Positions 1 through 6,584 of a stretch of 13,186 nt of DNA are shown piece by piece. Location: NCBI GenBank assembly GCA_963847575.1, contig CAWKAL010000071.1, forward strand, positions 1-13,186. Reading direction: 5' to 3'. The position numbers were made by a program, and so were the translations under genes. Each line of letters starts with the position of its first letter. Positions within the stretch are counted from its first letter, which is position 1. This DNA is from JASBSR01 sp963847575. GTDB lineage: Bacteria; Pseudomonadota; Gammaproteobacteria; SZUA-229. A model generated the notes under the pieces. That model was not told the origin of the DNA and searched no databases. It saw only the letters and a list, made by a program, of their open reading frames with translations.

Positions 1-1
1 G

Positions 2-433
2 GTGGCGAAAGGACGCATGCAAAACCGGGCGCGGATTTTTACCCGCGAAGAAGGCCTGCGACCGCTGGTGCGCAATACGCGTGAAGGCCGGGTGCTGATT
101 TACCTGGCCGATGAAGACCTGGGTGCCGAGGTATCGGTTTTCGCACCGTTCTTTGGCGTGCAAAAAGCCACCATCCCGGTGCTGGGTCGGCTGGCAAAAA
201 CCTGCAATGCCGTTGTTTTGCCTTGTATCAGCTGCTATGACGAGCAGAGCAGAAAATACATCGTCAAGTTGATGCCCGCGCTGCAAAATTTTCCGCAGGG
301 CGATGACCTCGCCGATGCCACTAATATGAATCAAGCGATTGAACAGGCGGTGCTTGAGTGTGTACCGCAGTATTTCTGGACCATGAAATGGTTTCGTTCG
401 CGGCCACCGGGTGAGCCTGAGATTTATAATTGA
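2..433 (+). CDS. Lipid A biosynthesis acyltransferase (LpxL/HtrB family), C-terminal part
   Basis: Partial gene, cut at its 5' end by the window; 143 codons remain before the TGA-terminated end. The visible part matches the C-terminal half of inner-membrane acyltransferases that add a secondary fatty acid to Kdo-lipid A during LPS synthesis. Recognisable landmarks are the LADEDLGAEVSVFAPFFGV block near residues 35-53, the LP(C/V) strand after the core, and the family ending YFWTMKWFRSRPPGEPEIY, where LpxL-type proteins normally close with a K/RxRPPGEP motif. The catalytic HxxxxD/E motif would lie upstream, outside the window, so activity cannot be judged. Acyl-chain specificity (LpxL, LpxM or LpxP type) cannot be decided from this half. 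A strong terminator follows 61 bases after the stop, so this is the last gene of its transcript. The family call is confident; the exact subtype is not. Confidence 0.85.
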   Translation: MAKGRMQNRARIFTREEGLRPLVRNTREGRVLIYLADEDLGAEVSVFAPFFGVQKATIPVLGRLAKTCNAVVLPCISCYDEQSRKYIVKLMPALQNFPQGDDLADATNMNQAIEQAVLECVPQYFWTMKWFRSRPPGEPEIYN

Positions 434-494
434 GCTGATACCAGCCATACGGTGCCGGTTGTCACATGTCAGGATGGAAAAGTCTGGATGAAAA

Positions 495-522
495 AAAACC
501 CCCGACCTGGGCCGGGGGTTTT
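495..522 (+). terminator. Rho-independent terminator after the acyltransferase gene
   Basis: A perfect 10-bp inverted repeat, AAAACCCCCG at 495-504 and CGGGGGTTTT at 513-522, with an 8-base loop. The GC core is followed by a T run on the plus strand and preceded by an A run (491-498), so it could work in both directions. It sits 61 bases past the acyltransferase stop and well before dtd, separating the two transcripts. Confidence 0.9.
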
Positions 523-766
523 CGTACGTCCTTGCTTGGTGATTGAGCCATCGCGCTGTAGCAATTCCTGTGTTCCGTGTAAACTTCCTCAGGAGTCTTG
601 TGTACTGCTTCCTTATCCCTGTGTCTTTGCTACCCTACATCCGTATGTCCGTGTTTGGCTCTTTCCATGTGTCCTGTGCGAGATTATGCATTGTGTGCAT
701 GGGCTGTGCTATCAGTCGGATTGGCGACTCTCTGTAGGAAAATGCTTACAAATTTAATGGGCTCAA

Positions 767-792
767 CCCGCTCTCGGGCTGGATACTGCCCG
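767..792 (+). promoter_or_regulatory. Alternative hairpins immediately before the dtd start
   Basis: Two mutually exclusive short stems share the CGGG at 775-778: CCCG (767-770) with CGGG (775-778), or CGGGC (775-779) with GCCCG (788-792). The second ends two bases before the dtd ATG at 795, where a Shine-Dalgarno sequence would be expected but none is obvious. The pairing is seen in the sequence; a role in controlling translation is only inferred, and stems of 4-5 bp could be chance. Confidence 0.25.
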
Positions 793-794
793 CA

Positions 795-1250
795 ATGATC
801 GCGCTAATTCAGCGCGTAACGCGTGCCTCAGTGAGTGTCGATGAATGTCGACTTATTAGCAATATAAACAACGGCTTGCTTGTATTTCTCGGGGTCGAGA
901 AAGCCGACACAGAGGCCCAGGCCGAGCGCCTAGCCGAACGGCTACTGAAGATCAGGGTATTTTCTGACACCAACGACAAAATGAACCTGTCGTTGCGCGA
1001 TATCCAGGGTGAGGTTTTACTGGTGCCGCAATTCACCCTGGCGGCGGATACGCGAAGTGGCAACCGGCCCGGTTTTTCAAATGCGGCAACGCCCGATGTG
1101 GGTGAGCGCCTGTTCGACCAGGTAGTTGCTATAATGCAGCAGCAGGCGGCCGCGGCTGCTATAGGTAAGGTGCAAGCCGGTCGCTTTGGCGCCGATATGG
1201 CGGTTGAGCTCGTCAATGACGGGCCGGTAACGTTCTGGTTACAAAGCTGA
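795..1250 (+). CDS. dtd: D-aminoacyl-tRNA deacylase (DTD)
   Basis: Full-length 151-residue cytosolic enzyme that hydrolyses D-amino acids (and glycine) mischarged onto tRNA. The N-terminus MIALIQRVTRASVSV, the GLLVFLGVEK strand, the KMNLS segment and the terminal NDGPVTFWLQS are all classic DTD. The Gly-cisPro motif that enforces chirality is present at G143-P144. The other signature, normally SQFTL, reads PQFTL here (P78-Q79-F80), a substitution at the conserved serine. There is a slightly Ala-rich, Gln-rich insertion at about residues 115-124. The stop lies 24 bases before hisB, so the two are probably cotranscribed. The ATG at 795 gives the standard family N-terminus, although no clear ribosome binding site precedes it. 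An antisense frame over this gene is a shadow. Confidence 0.97.
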   Translation: MIALIQRVTRASVSVDECRLISNINNGLLVFLGVEKADTEAQAERLAERLLKIRVFSDTNDKMNLSLRDIQGEVLLVPQFTLAADTRSGNRPGFSNAATPDVGERLFDQVVAIMQQQAAAAAIGKVQAGRFGADMAVELVNDGPVTFWLQS

Positions 1251-1274
1251 TTTGAGACAAAACGGGAGTAATGA

Positions 1275-1868
1275 ATGACCAAGCGTGTCGCTAGCGTCGA
1301 ACGCAATACACTGGAAACCCAGATCAAGGTCGAGGTCAATCTCGACGGCACGGGCGTGTGCAAGCTCAATACCGGCGTCGCGTTTCTGGAGCACATGCTC
1401 GACCAGGTTGCGCGCCATGGTCTGATTGATATCAGCATCGAAGCCAGCGGCGATTTGCACATTGATGCACACCACACCGTGGAAGACATCGGCATTACGC
1501 TGGGGCAGGCGGTAAAGAAAGCCGTCGGCGATAAAAAAGGCATCGTGCGCTACGGTCACGCCTATGTGCCGCTGGATGAAGCCCTGTCGCGCGTGGTGAT
1601 CGATTTTTCCGGGCGCCCGGGGCTCGAATACCATGCCGATTACCCGCGCGCGATGATCGGCGGGTTTGATGTTGACCTGTTCCACGAGTTTTTCCAGGGC
1701 TTCGTGAATCATGCCGATGTCACGCTGCACATTGATAATCTGCGCGGTTCGAATGCACATCACATTGCTGAAACCATTTTCAAGGCCTTCGGTCGCGCGG
1801 TGCGCATGGCACTGTCGATGGATGCGCGCATGAGCGGCATTATGCCGAGCACCAAGGGTAGCCTGTAG
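1275..1868 (+). CDS. hisB: Imidazoleglycerol-phosphate dehydratase
   Basis: 197-residue monofunctional dehydratase that converts imidazole-glycerol phosphate to imidazole-acetol phosphate, the sixth step in histidine synthesis. The phosphatase domain found fused in enterobacterial HisB is absent; the length fits the stand-alone enzyme. Metal-binding signatures are visible: FLEHM around residue 38, HHTVED at 66-71, FHEFF near 137, and NAHHIAE near 161, followed by the closing MSGIMPSTKG. The start at 1275 is supported by GGGAG at 1264-1268 with a 6-base spacing; an ATG four bases earlier (1271) is in another frame. It opens the his block, 24 bases after dtd and 8 bases before hisH. Confidence 0.98.
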   Translation: MTKRVASVERNTLETQIKVEVNLDGTGVCKLNTGVAFLEHMLDQVARHGLIDISIEASGDLHIDAHHTVEDIGITLGQAVKKAVGDKKGIVRYGHAYVPLDEALSRVVIDFSGRPGLEYHADYPRAMIGGFDVDLFHEFFQGFVNHADVTLHIDNLRGSNAHHIAETIFKAFGRAVRMALSMDARMSGIMPSTKGSL

Positions 1869-1876
1869 AGACCGCC

Positions 1877-2530
1877 ATGAGTTCAACAATCGCCGTGGTC
1901 GACTACGGTATGGGTAATTTACGTTCAGTGGCAAAAGCGCTCGAACATGTCGCCGATAAACACCAGAAAGTGCTGATCACGTCAAGCCCGGCAGACATCG
2001 CGGCGGCCTCGCACGTGGTGTTTCCCGGGCAGGGCGCGGCACGCGACTGTATGCACGAGCTGCGCAACTACGAATTGATCGAACCGGTGTTGCACGCGGC
2101 GCACAACAAGCCGTTTCTCGGCATTTGTATGGGGTTGCAGGTATTGATGACCCACAGCGAGGAAAATGCGGGCGTTGACTGCATGAACCTGTTCCCCGGT
2201 GAAGTGCGATTTTTCGCGCCGAAGCTGGTTGCTGCAAATGCTGCTGAACTCAAGATTCCACACATGGGCTGGAACAATGTTGAGCAGACCCGCGCACACC
2301 CGCTGTGGCAGGGCATTGAGCAACACAGCCGGTTCTATTTTGTGCACAGTTATTTTGTCGATCCCGAGGATACGCAGCTGGCGATTGGCCACACGCGCTA
2401 CGGAATCGAGTTTACCTCGGCGATAGCATACGCTAATGTATTCGCAGTACAGTTTCATCCGGAGAAAAGCGCGCACGATGGCCTGCGCCTGTTGCAAAAT
2501 TTTGCGCACTGGGATGGACAACAGTCATAA
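1877..2530 (+). CDS. hisH: Imidazole glycerol phosphate synthase, glutaminase subunit
   Basis: 217-residue class I glutamine amidotransferase. It releases ammonia from glutamine and passes it to HisF, with which it forms the IGP synthase heterodimer. The catalytic triad is intact: nucleophile C84 in FLGICMGLQ, and H194 and E196 in VQFHPEKS. The N-terminal DYGMGNLRSV and the oxyanion-strand motif VVFPGQGAARDCM (around 47-59) follow the form typical of gammaproteobacterial HisH. The gene starts 8 bases after the hisB stop with only a weak AGAG ribosome binding site, so translational coupling with hisB is likely. HisF lies two genes downstream, with hisA in between, the usual order. Confidence 0.98.
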   Translation: MSSTIAVVDYGMGNLRSVAKALEHVADKHQKVLITSSPADIAAASHVVFPGQGAARDCMHELRNYELIEPVLHAAHNKPFLGICMGLQVLMTHSEENAGVDCMNLFPGEVRFFAPKLVAANAAELKIPHMGWNNVEQTRAHPLWQGIEQHSRFYFVHSYFVDPEDTQLAIGHTRYGIEFTSAIAYANVFAVQFHPEKSAHDGLRLLQNFAHWDGQQS

Positions 2531-2563
2531 AAAACAGTCACTCATGCCTCAGGAGACTTTCAG

Positions 2564-3295
2564 ATGTTGTTGATACCAGCCATTGACCTCAAGGACGGTC
2601 AGTGCGTGCGCTTGCGCCAGGGAAAAATGGAAGACAATACGGTGTTTTCAGATGACCCGGTGGCGATGGCCGGGCGCTGGGTGGAGGCGGGGGCTTTGCG
2701 CCTGCACATCGTCGACCTCGACGGTGCGTTTGCCGGCAAGCCGAAAAATGCTGGCGTGATCCAGGCCATCGCCACTGCCTACCCGGAGATTGAAATCCAG
2801 CTGGGTGGCGGCATTCGCGATGAAGAAACGATTGTCGCTTATCTGGATGCCGGCGTGAGTTACGTGATTATCGGCACCCAGGCAGTGAAGGAGCCGCACT
2901 TCGTCAACGAGGTCTGTGTTGAATTTCCCAATCGCATCATCATTGGCCTCGACGCCAAAGACGGCAAAGTCGCGGTCGAAGGCTGGTCGAAACTGTCGAA
3001 ACACGATGTGATTGACATGGCGCAGCGGTTTGAAGAAGACGGCGTTAAAGCGATTATTTACACCGATATCTCGCGCGACGGCATGATGCAGGGTGTGAAT
3101 ATTGACGCCACCGTCAAGCTGGCGCAGGCGGTACGCATACCGGTGATCGCTTCGGGCGGTATTACCAGCATGGATGATGTCAAGGCGCTGGCCGCGGTTG
3201 AAGAAGAAGGTATTATCGGCGCCATTACCGGTCGCGCGATTTACGAAGGCACGCTCGATTTCGCCAAGGCCCAGGCCTGGCTGAACGCGCAGTAA
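2564..3295 (+). CDS. hisA: Phosphoribosyl-ProFAR isomerase (HisA)
   Basis: 243-residue (beta/alpha)8-barrel enzyme that isomerises ProFAR to PRFAR, the Amadori rearrangement step of the histidine pathway. The paired catalytic aspartates are present: D8 in IPAIDLKDG and D130 in IIGLDAKDG, in the two half-barrels that reflect the family's internal duplication. Phosphate-binding loops GGGIRDEE (81-88) and ASGGITSMDD near 197-206 are intact. The start at 2564 is backed by AGGAG at 2551-2555, 8 bases upstream. The 33-base gap after hisH contains a direct repeat of ACAGTCA (2521-2527 and 2534-2540) with no evident function. Confidence 0.98.
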   Translation: MLLIPAIDLKDGQCVRLRQGKMEDNTVFSDDPVAMAGRWVEAGALRLHIVDLDGAFAGKPKNAGVIQAIATAYPEIEIQLGGGIRDEETIVAYLDAGVSYVIIGTQAVKEPHFVNEVCVEFPNRIIIGLDAKDGKVAVEGWSKLSKHDVIDMAQRFEEDGVKAIIYTDISRDGMMQGVNIDATVKLAQAVRIPVIASGGITSMDDVKALAAVEEEGIIGAITGRAIYEGTLDFAKAQAWLNAQ

Positions 3296-3319
3296 ACCCA
3301 TCTAGCTTCGAACCGTATC

Positions 3320-4093
3320 ATGTCACTCGCCAAACGAATTATTCCCTGTCTCGATGTCGATAACGGCCGTGTCGTCAAGGGCGTGAAGTTTGTCGATATT
3401 CGCGATGCCGGTGATCCGGTCGAAGTTGCACGGCGTTACGATGCTGAAGGTGCTGACGAGATTACGTTTTTAGATATTACCGCGAGCTCCGATGATCGCG
3501 ACACCATTGTGCACGTGGTCGAACACGTCGCCGAAGAAGTGTTTATTCCGCTCACCGTGGGCGGCGGCATTCGCACGATTGACGATGTGCGCAGAATGCT
3601 CAACGCCGGCGCTGACAAGGTCGCGATCAATACCGCGGCGGTATTCAATCCCGGTTTTGTGCGTGATGTGAGTGACCGCATCGGTTCACAATGCATTGTA
3701 GTGGCGATTGATGCCAAGCAGGTGAGCGCCGCAGGCGAGCCTTTGCGCTGGGAAATATTCACCCACGGCGGGCGCAAACCCACCGGGCTGGATGCGATCG
3801 AATGGGCGCGCAAAATGTGTGACTATGGCGCCGGTGAAATCCTGCTCACCAGCATGGACCGTGACGGCACCAGGGCCGGGTTTGATATCGCGCTGACACG
3901 CGCCATCGCCGATGCCGTGCCAGTGCCGGTGATTGCGTCCGGCGGTGTCGGCAATCTCGATCATCTTGCCGAAGGCGTGCTCGAAGGCCGTGCTGATGCA
4001 GTGCTCGCCGCCAGCATTTTTCACTTCGGTGAATATACCGTGGGGCAGGCCAAGCAACGCATGGCCGAACGCGGCGTCGAGGTCCGGCTGTAA
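3320..4093 (+). CDS. hisF: Imidazole glycerol phosphate synthase, cyclase subunit
   Basis: 257-residue barrel protein, a paralogue of HisA. It uses ammonia from HisH to turn PRFAR into imidazole-glycerol phosphate plus AICAR, feeding both histidine and purine synthesis. Catalytic aspartates are D12 (IPCLDVDNG) and D131 (VVAIDAK). The GGGIRTIDD loop (81-89) and the late ASGGVGNLDHL phosphate loop are intact, and length is normal. Spacing to hisA is 24 bases and no good Shine-Dalgarno sequence is visible before 3320. The stop TAA (4091-4093) shares its last A with the ATG of hisI, a one-base overlap that implies coupled translation. Confidence 0.98.
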   Translation: MSLAKRIIPCLDVDNGRVVKGVKFVDIRDAGDPVEVARRYDAEGADEITFLDITASSDDRDTIVHVVEHVAEEVFIPLTVGGGIRTIDDVRRMLNAGADKVAINTAAVFNPGFVRDVSDRIGSQCIVVAIDAKQVSAAGEPLRWEIFTHGGRKPTGLDAIEWARKMCDYGAGEILLTSMDRDGTRAGFDIALTRAIADAVPVPVIASGGVGNLDHLAEGVLEGRADAVLAASIFHFGEYTVGQAKQRMAERGVEVRL

Positions 4094-4503
4094 TGGCGAA
4101 CTGGCTGGACGAGGTCGGTTTCGACGAAAATGGCCTGGTGCCGGCCATCGCGCAGGACGCGCGCACAGGCAAGGTGCTGATGCTTGCGTGGATGAACCGC
4201 GAGTCATTGCAGCTCACGGCACAAAAGCGCGAGGCGGTATACTGGTCGCGTTCGCGGCAAAAACTCTGGCACAAGGGTGAGGCGTCAGGCCATGTGCAGA
4301 AAGTGGTCGAAATCCGCTTTGATTGTGACGCAGATGTGATTCTGCTAAAAGTGGAACAGGCAGGTGGAATCGCCTGTCACACGGGACGTGAAAGCTGTTT
4401 TTACCGCGTACTGGAAAACAACCAGTGGGTCGCAGTGGATAGCGTGATCAAGGACCCCAAAGACATATACGGTGGCCACAAGGGGGGGAAGTCCAGTGAG
4501 TGA
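4093..4503 (+). CDS. hisI: Phosphoribosyl-AMP cyclohydrolase
   Basis: 136-residue stand-alone cyclohydrolase that opens the purine ring of PR-AMP to give ProFAR. It is not fused to HisE, unlike the enterobacterial bifunctional protein. Metal-site residues are present: the acidic cluster DCDAD at 77-81 and the ACHTGRESCFYR block, with C78, C95 and C102 as the expected zinc ligands. MLAWMNRESL near 30-39 and YWSRSRQKLWHKGE near 50-63 are family signatures. The start overlaps the hisF stop by one base, and the 3' end overlaps hisE by 8 bases. Confidence 0.98.
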   Translation: MANWLDEVGFDENGLVPAIAQDARTGKVLMLAWMNRESLQLTAQKREAVYWSRSRQKLWHKGEASGHVQKVVEIRFDCDADVILLKVEQAGGIACHTGRESCFYRVLENNQWVAVDSVIKDPKDIYGGHKGGKSSE

Positions 4504-4813
4504 CCCGGTTCTGACAGCACTGGCTGAAATCCTCGAGGCGCGCAAGCAGGCGGCGCCGGATTCGTCCTACGTGGCGGGTCTGTATGCCAAAGGACTGGAC
4601 GCGATTTTGAAAAAAATCGGCGAGGAAGCGACTGAAACCGTGATGGCGGCCAAAGACGGTGATGCAGACAAAATTATTTATGAAACCGCGGATCTGTGGT
4701 TTCACACGCTGGTTATGCTGGCGCATCAGGGTCTGAATCCGGATGATGTATTAAATGAGCTGGGGCGGCGCTTTGGCGTTTCCGGCCTGGACGAGAAAGC
4801 CTCACGCAAGTGA
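4496..4813 (+). CDS. hisE: Phosphoribosyl-ATP pyrophosphatase
   Basis: 105-residue MazG-like all-alpha pyrophosphohydrolase that removes pyrophosphate from PR-ATP, the second step of histidine synthesis. The metal-binding acidic pattern is visible in KKIGEEATETVMAAKDGD and the following IYETADLWFH. A GTG at 4496 is chosen as start: it gives the usual N-terminus (M)SDPVLTALAEIL and has a very strong purine-rich ribosome binding site, AGGGGGGGAAG at 4481-4491. An in-frame GTG at 4472 would add eight residues lying on top of that site. The gene overlaps the end of hisI and completes the local his set; hisG, hisD and hisC are not in this window. Confidence 0.96.
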   Translation: MSDPVLTALAEILEARKQAAPDSSYVAGLYAKGLDAILKKIGEEATETVMAAKDGDADKIIYETADLWFHTLVMLAHQGLNPDDVLNELGRRFGVSGLDEKASRK

Positions 4814-4839
4814 GCTGTTAACAAGAGTGGGTAAATAAC

Positions 4840-5064
4840 ATGGGTATTAGTATCTGGCAATTATTGATCGTACTGGCGCTGGTGATTCTGATTTTTGGCA
4901 CCAAGAAACTTAAAAACCTCGGCGGTGATATTGGCTCCGCAGTAAAAGGTTTCAAAAGCGCGATGAAAGACGGCGAAAACGACGACAGCATGAAAAAACA
5001 GATCGACAAGGAAGACGATGTAATCGAAGGCGAAGTCACTTCAAAAACCAAAGACAAGGTTTAG
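4840..5064 (+). CDS. tatA: Sec-independent protein translocase subunit TatA
   Basis: 74-residue pore-forming component of the twin-arginine system, which exports folded proteins across the inner membrane. The N-terminal membrane helix (residues 2-20, MGISIWQLLIVLALVILIF) is followed by the hinge and amphipathic-helix signature FGTKKLKNLGGDIGSAVKGFK, then an acidic/basic soluble tail. MGISIWQ fixes the start; AGAGTGG about 10 bases upstream can serve as ribosome binding site. It lies 26 bases after hisE, so his and tat genes are probably transcribed together, an arrangement also known in Pseudomonas and relatives. Confidence 0.97.
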   Translation: MGISIWQLLIVLALVILIFGTKKLKNLGGDIGSAVKGFKSAMKDGENDDSMKKQIDKEDDVIEGEVTSKTKDKV

Positions 5065-5103
5065 TCCTTCGTTTTAATGGCAGTGCCATATAAACCAGTG
5101 TTT

Positions 5104-5145
5104 ATGATTCATTATTCACTATTCGTTATTCGCTATTCACTGTCC
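5104..5145 (+). repeat. Heptanucleotide tandem repeat in the tatB leader
   Basis: Four adjacent 7-base units at 5111-5138 share the pattern R-Y-TATTC: ATTATTC, ACTATTC, GTTATTC and GCTATTC, so each of the four purine/pyrimidine combinations occurs once. Degenerate units flank them, ATGATTC at 5104-5110 and ACTGTCC at 5139-5145. The array fills the 85-base tatA-tatB gap up to five bases before the tatB ATG, in the place where a ribosome binding site would normally sit. Confidence 0.8.
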
Positions 5146-5149
5146 CTTC

Positions 5150-5596
5150 ATGTTTGATATCGGCTTCTGGGAAATATTTCTAATCGGCATACTGGCGCTG
5201 CTGGTCATCGGGCCCGAGCGCCTGCCGGGCGCTGCACGTAGCGCGGGTTACTGGGTAGGGCGAGCACGGCGCTATATCGAAGGCGTGAAAAATGATGTCG
5301 AATCAGAATTTGACATGTCTGAATTCAAGCGCCTGCTGCACAACCAGGAAGTACAGATCACTGAGCTGCAGCACAAGCTCAACAGCGCGGTGGATGACGA
5401 TGTACAGTCCACCTCGGCAGACGACCACATGCCGGAATACGATTTTCATGATGACCCGCCACCCGAGCACAATGAAGCTATCGAAAATGATGCTCGCGAT
5501 GAGGTGGACGTAGAGATAGATGCTGAACCAGAAGCGGAAGTTGAGGTAGACACACCCGTAAAAGCGAAAGCAAAACAGGACAAGCCACCGGCATGA
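5150..5596 (+). CDS. tatB: Sec-independent protein translocase subunit TatB
   Basis: 148-residue TatB, which with TatC forms the receptor for twin-arginine signal peptides. MFDIGFWEIFLIGILALLVIGPERLP gives the membrane helix with the conserved Glu near the start and the GPERLP hinge, followed by an amphipathic helix and a long acidic tail (about 80-148, rich in Asp/Glu and ending VKAKAKQDKPPA). The hinge GPERLP rather than FGTKKL separates it from TatA. The ATG at 5150 yields the standard MFDIG start, but there is no purine-rich ribosome binding site before it; the heptad repeat lies there instead. The stop overlaps the tatC ATG (ATGA, 5593-5596). Confidence 0.97.
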   Translation: MFDIGFWEIFLIGILALLVIGPERLPGAARSAGYWVGRARRYIEGVKNDVESEFDMSEFKRLLHNQEVQITELQHKLNSAVDDDVQSTSADDHMPEYDFHDDPPPEHNEAIENDARDEVDVEIDAEPEAEVEVDTPVKAKAKQDKPPA

Positions 5597-6483
5597 AAAA
5601 GCGCGCCGAGGCCGATTCAAAGGACAGCGAACAAAGCCTGCTCGATCATCTTAAAGAACTTCGCGACCGGTTGTTGCGCATGGTGCTCGCGGTGCTGCTG
5701 GTGTTCCTGGCGCTGTTCGCATTTTCCGAACAGATTTTCAGTTATGTCGCCCAGCCGCTGCTCAACCTGATGCCTGAAGGCACCTCGATGATCGCGACCG
5801 GTGTCACCTCGCCCTTCCTGGTGCCGTTTAAACTGGTGCTGTGGCTGTCTATCCTGCTCACGGTGCCGTACTTGTTGCACCAGATCTGGGGCTTTATCGC
5901 ACCCGGGCTCTACCGTCACGAAAAACGCCTGGCAGTACCGTTGCTGATGTCCAGCGTGTTTTTGTTTTATTGCGGTGTTGCCTTCGCCTATTTCGTGATT
6001 TTCCCGATCCTGTTCCGGTTTTTTATCGGTATCGCGCCCGCAGGTGTTGCGGTGATGACCGATATCGGCCAGTACCTGGATTTTATTATCGCGATCTTTT
6101 TTGCGTTTGGTATTGCCTTTGAAGTCCCGGTCGCCACTTTTCTGCTGATCGCCGCCGGCGTCACCACGCCACAGGCGCTGGGCCAGAAACGGCCCTACAT
6201 TATTATCGGTGCATTCGTCATCGGCATGCTGCTGACCCCGCCGGATGTGATTTCACAGTCCCTGCTGGCGATCCCGATGTGGATCCTGTTCGAGCTCGGC
6301 CTGATCATGTCGCGGCTGTTTCTGAAAGCACAAAAAAACAAGATCACCGAAAACGACGATTTCGAAATCTACGAAGAAGATCACGCCGATTTAAGCCAGG
6401 CAGAGATGGATGCGATGCTGGATGAAGCCGAGGAAGAAGAAGCCCGGATGAATAGCCAGCCACCGGCGCAAAAGCCGGAATAG
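5593..6483 (+). CDS. tatC: Sec-independent protein translocase subunit TatC
   Basis: 296-residue polytopic membrane protein, the core receptor of the Tat translocase, with six predicted membrane segments between about residues 28 and 245. The SLLDHLKELRDRL N-terminal motif and the FIAPGLYRHEKR loop are present; F101 and E110 match the pair needed for signal-peptide recognition in Escherichia coli TatC. After the last helix (near 245) there is a long, strongly acidic tail (EIYEEDHADLSQAEMDAML, then DEAEEEEA), making the protein longer than the E. coli version. Translation is coupled to tatB through a 4-base overlap. No clear terminator follows; the 101 bases to gpmI hold a likely gpmI promoter. 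Confidence 0.98.
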   Translation: MKKRAEADSKDSEQSLLDHLKELRDRLLRMVLAVLLVFLALFAFSEQIFSYVAQPLLNLMPEGTSMIATGVTSPFLVPFKLVLWLSILLTVPYLLHQIWGFIAPGLYRHEKRLAVPLLMSSVFLFYCGVAFAYFVIFPILFRFFIGIAPAGVAVMTDIGQYLDFIIAIFFAFGIAFEVPVATFLLIAAGVTTPQALGQKRPYIIIGAFVIGMLLTPPDVISQSLLAIPMWILFELGLIMSRLFLKAQKNKITENDDFEIYEEDHADLSQAEMDAMLDEAEEEEARMNSQPPAQKPE

Positions 6484-6508
6484 TACGCGCTTATTCCAGC
6501 ACGCGCTA

Positions 6509-6537
6509 TTCATGTTAATGGGTGGATAGTGTAGAAT
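6509..6537 (+). promoter_or_regulatory. Possible sigma-70 promoter for gpmI
   Basis: TAGAAT at 6532-6537 matches five of six bases of the -10 consensus; TTCATG at 6509-6514 (three of six) lies 17 bases upstream. Transcription would start near 6544, about 40 bases before the gpmI ATG. It is the best candidate in the tatC-gpmI gap, but the -35 half is weak. Confidence 0.35.
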
Positions 6538-6584
6538 CCCGCCCGCTATGAAGATCAAACAACTCAGGGGAATGGGCTCCTAAA

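Larger units (their letters stand above)
434..794. other. Intergenic region between acyltransferase and dtd
   Basis: 361 bases with no convincing gene. The first 90 bases hold the terminator. From about 560 to 710 the plus strand is poor in A (6 of 60 bases in 601-660, against 25 T) and contains irregular repeats of a (T)CC-x-TGTGT theme, for example near 566, 615, 640 and 664. The promoter for the dtd-his-tat run should lie in the last 100 bases, but no clear -35/-10 pair was found; TTGGCG at 721-726 with TTACAA at 746-751 has a 19-base spacer and is weak. An open frame at 452-757 here reads through the terminator stem, has no ribosome binding site and gives an implausible Cys-rich product, so it is not called as a gene. 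Confidence 0.6.

Noticed and set aside
452..757. Cys-rich open frame of 101 codons between the acyltransferase and dtd
   Set aside because: It begins at a GTG without ribosome binding site, reads through the terminator hairpin, and its odd composition follows from the A-poor DNA. Two other frames overlap the same stretch equally well.
1239..1934. Antisense frame of 231 codons over hisB
   Set aside because: hisB is unmistakable on the plus strand; long antisense frames are common opposite GC-biased codons.
2648..3301. Antisense frame of 217 codons over hisA
   Set aside because: Shadow of hisA; its translation resembles no family and it covers the gene almost exactly.
4472..4495. Earlier GTG start for hisE
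   Set aside because: It would place the start upstream of the strong ribosome binding site at 4481-4491 and add residues not seen in the family.
5077..5089. Palindrome ATGGCA-G-TGCCAT after tatA as a terminator
   Set aside because: Loop of one base is too tight and no T run follows; tatB and tatC must be expressed with tatA.
5104..5145. Heptad array as a CRISPR
   Set aside because: Units are 7 bases, directly adjacent and without spacers; no cas gene is present.
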